Assembly: GCA_030671915.1 (NCBI GenBank)
Contig: DAOVHN010000181.1
Coordinates: 1-5,772 of the forward strand
Direction of reading: 5' to 3'
Origin: Pseudomonadota bacterium
GTDB taxonomy: Bacteria; Pseudomonadota; Alphaproteobacteria; UBA8366; JADFVY01
DNA length: 5,772 nt
Below are positions 5,319-5,772 of this stretch, one piece after another (position 1 is the stretch's first letter; each line of letters opens with the position of its first letter). The notes under the pieces were generated by a model. It searched no databases, was not told the DNA's origin, and saw only the letters and a list, made by a program, of their open reading frames with translations. Made by a program: the position numbers and the translations under genes.

Positions 5319-5772
5319 TCAGAACCGGCACTTGCTCTCCGGCTCGTCGATGCCCAGGGTGTCCAGCACGTCGCGGCGGTGCAGGAAGCCGTCCAGCGGG
5401 GCGCGGGCGGCAACGGCGTTGTGGGTATGCAGCAGGATCGGCTGGCGCAGCTGGTTGTTCCAGGGGCGGAAGCTGGCCGGGTTGCCCTTGTAGGCATCGA
5501 AGGTAAGCGCCTCGCCCTTCAGATAAGCAGTCACCGCGTCGAAATCCGTGCCGCCGGTGCGCGCCACCGCCTCGACGATCACCTTGTATGCGGCCCAGGC
5601 CGCCCAGTCGGCGTCCTTCATCTCGCGCCCGGCCTGGCGGTCGAAACGCTGGTTCAACTGCGGCGCGCCGTGGCGCTCCCACGCCCAGTGCCAGGCGTTG
5701 GCCTCCAGCCCCTGGGCGCCAACCACGGGGCGCGGCAGATGGGTCTGGTAGGGCACGTAGCGGCCAAACTCG
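5319..5772 (-). CDS. C-terminus of an ABC-type substrate-binding protein, probably PQQ-dependent alcohol dehydrogenase-associated (partial)
   Basis: The minus-strand frame is open from the window edge at 5772 to the TGA at 5321-5319, giving 150 C-terminal residues. The N-terminus is outside. The GTG at 5756 is not a real start because coding sequence (EFGRY) continues upstream of it in frame. The visible part reads FGRYVPYQTHLPRPVVGAQG, then AWHWAWERHGAPQLNQRF, MKDADWAAWAAYKVIVEAV, NNQLRQPILLHTHN, and PLDGFLHRRDVLDTLGIDEP before the end ESKCRF. These match what I know of the periplasmic type-I binding-protein family annotated as the substrate-binding component of PQQ-dependent alcohol dehydrogenase systems (TIGR03863-like). 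The conserved tail with a late cysteine fits that family. Its usual neighbours are PQQ dehydrogenase, cytochrome c and ABC transporter genes, which would lie further right. A general branched-chain amino-acid-type binding protein is the alternative. Confidence 0.75.
   Translation of the reverse strand, partial: EFGRYVPYQTHLPRPVVGAQGLEANAWHWAWERHGAPQLNQRFDRQAGREMKDADWAAWAAYKVIVEAVARTGGTDFDAVTAYLKGEALTFDAYKGNPASFRPWNNQLRQPILLHTHNAVAARAPLDGFLHRRDVLDTLGIDEPESKCRF

Overview
The window is a GC-rich stretch (about two thirds G+C by eye) with the codon use and gene families of an alphaproteobacterium, probably Rhodospirillales-like. The taxonomic guess is inference from composition and gene content. 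I see six protein genes, two of them cut by the window edges, and no tRNA, rRNA, CRISPR array or transposase gene.

Left part, minus strand (1-1009): two consecutive genes for exported proteins. The first to be transcribed is a complete hypothetical secreted protein (143-1009) made of two copies of a four-cysteine module, each followed by a beta-rich stretch. About 35 bases downstream comes the start and signal peptide of a second exported protein that runs off the window (1-107). A good sigma70-type promoter for this pair lies at 1068-1095.

Divergent intergenic region (1010-1376): it contains an imperfect palindrome (core 1102-1170) with one strand free of C and the other free of G. This looks like a dispersed repeat. 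It is followed by an AT-rich -10-like site, a small leader hairpin and a Shine-Dalgarno sequence for the next gene.

Centre, plus strand (1377-4324): a tight two-gene unit for corrinoid-dependent one-carbon transfer. The first gene encodes a pterin-binding methyltetrahydrofolate:corrinoid methyltransferase. The second encodes a [2Fe-2S]/ASKHA ATPase that reductively reactivates inactive Co(II) corrinoid proteins. Together they would move methyl groups between a corrinoid protein and tetrahydrofolate and rescue the corrinoid when it is oxidised. The corrinoid protein and the substrate-specific first methyltransferase (usually MttB-like) are not in the window, so the methyl donor is unknown.

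Right part: a plus-strand gene (4374-5216) encodes a 2-keto-4-pentenoate hydratase (MhpD)-like protein of the FAH superfamily that unexpectedly carries a signal peptide. It converges with a minus-strand gene (5319-5772, partial) for the C-terminus of an ABC-type substrate-binding protein, probably the family associated with PQQ-dependent alcohol dehydrogenases. Between the convergent genes lies a nearly perfect 30-bp inverted repeat (5235-5303) that resembles a REP-type element and may also end transcription from both sides.

The methyl-transfer pair and the PQQ-associated binding protein both suggest methylated-compound or alcohol metabolism, but their co-location alone does not prove a shared pathway.
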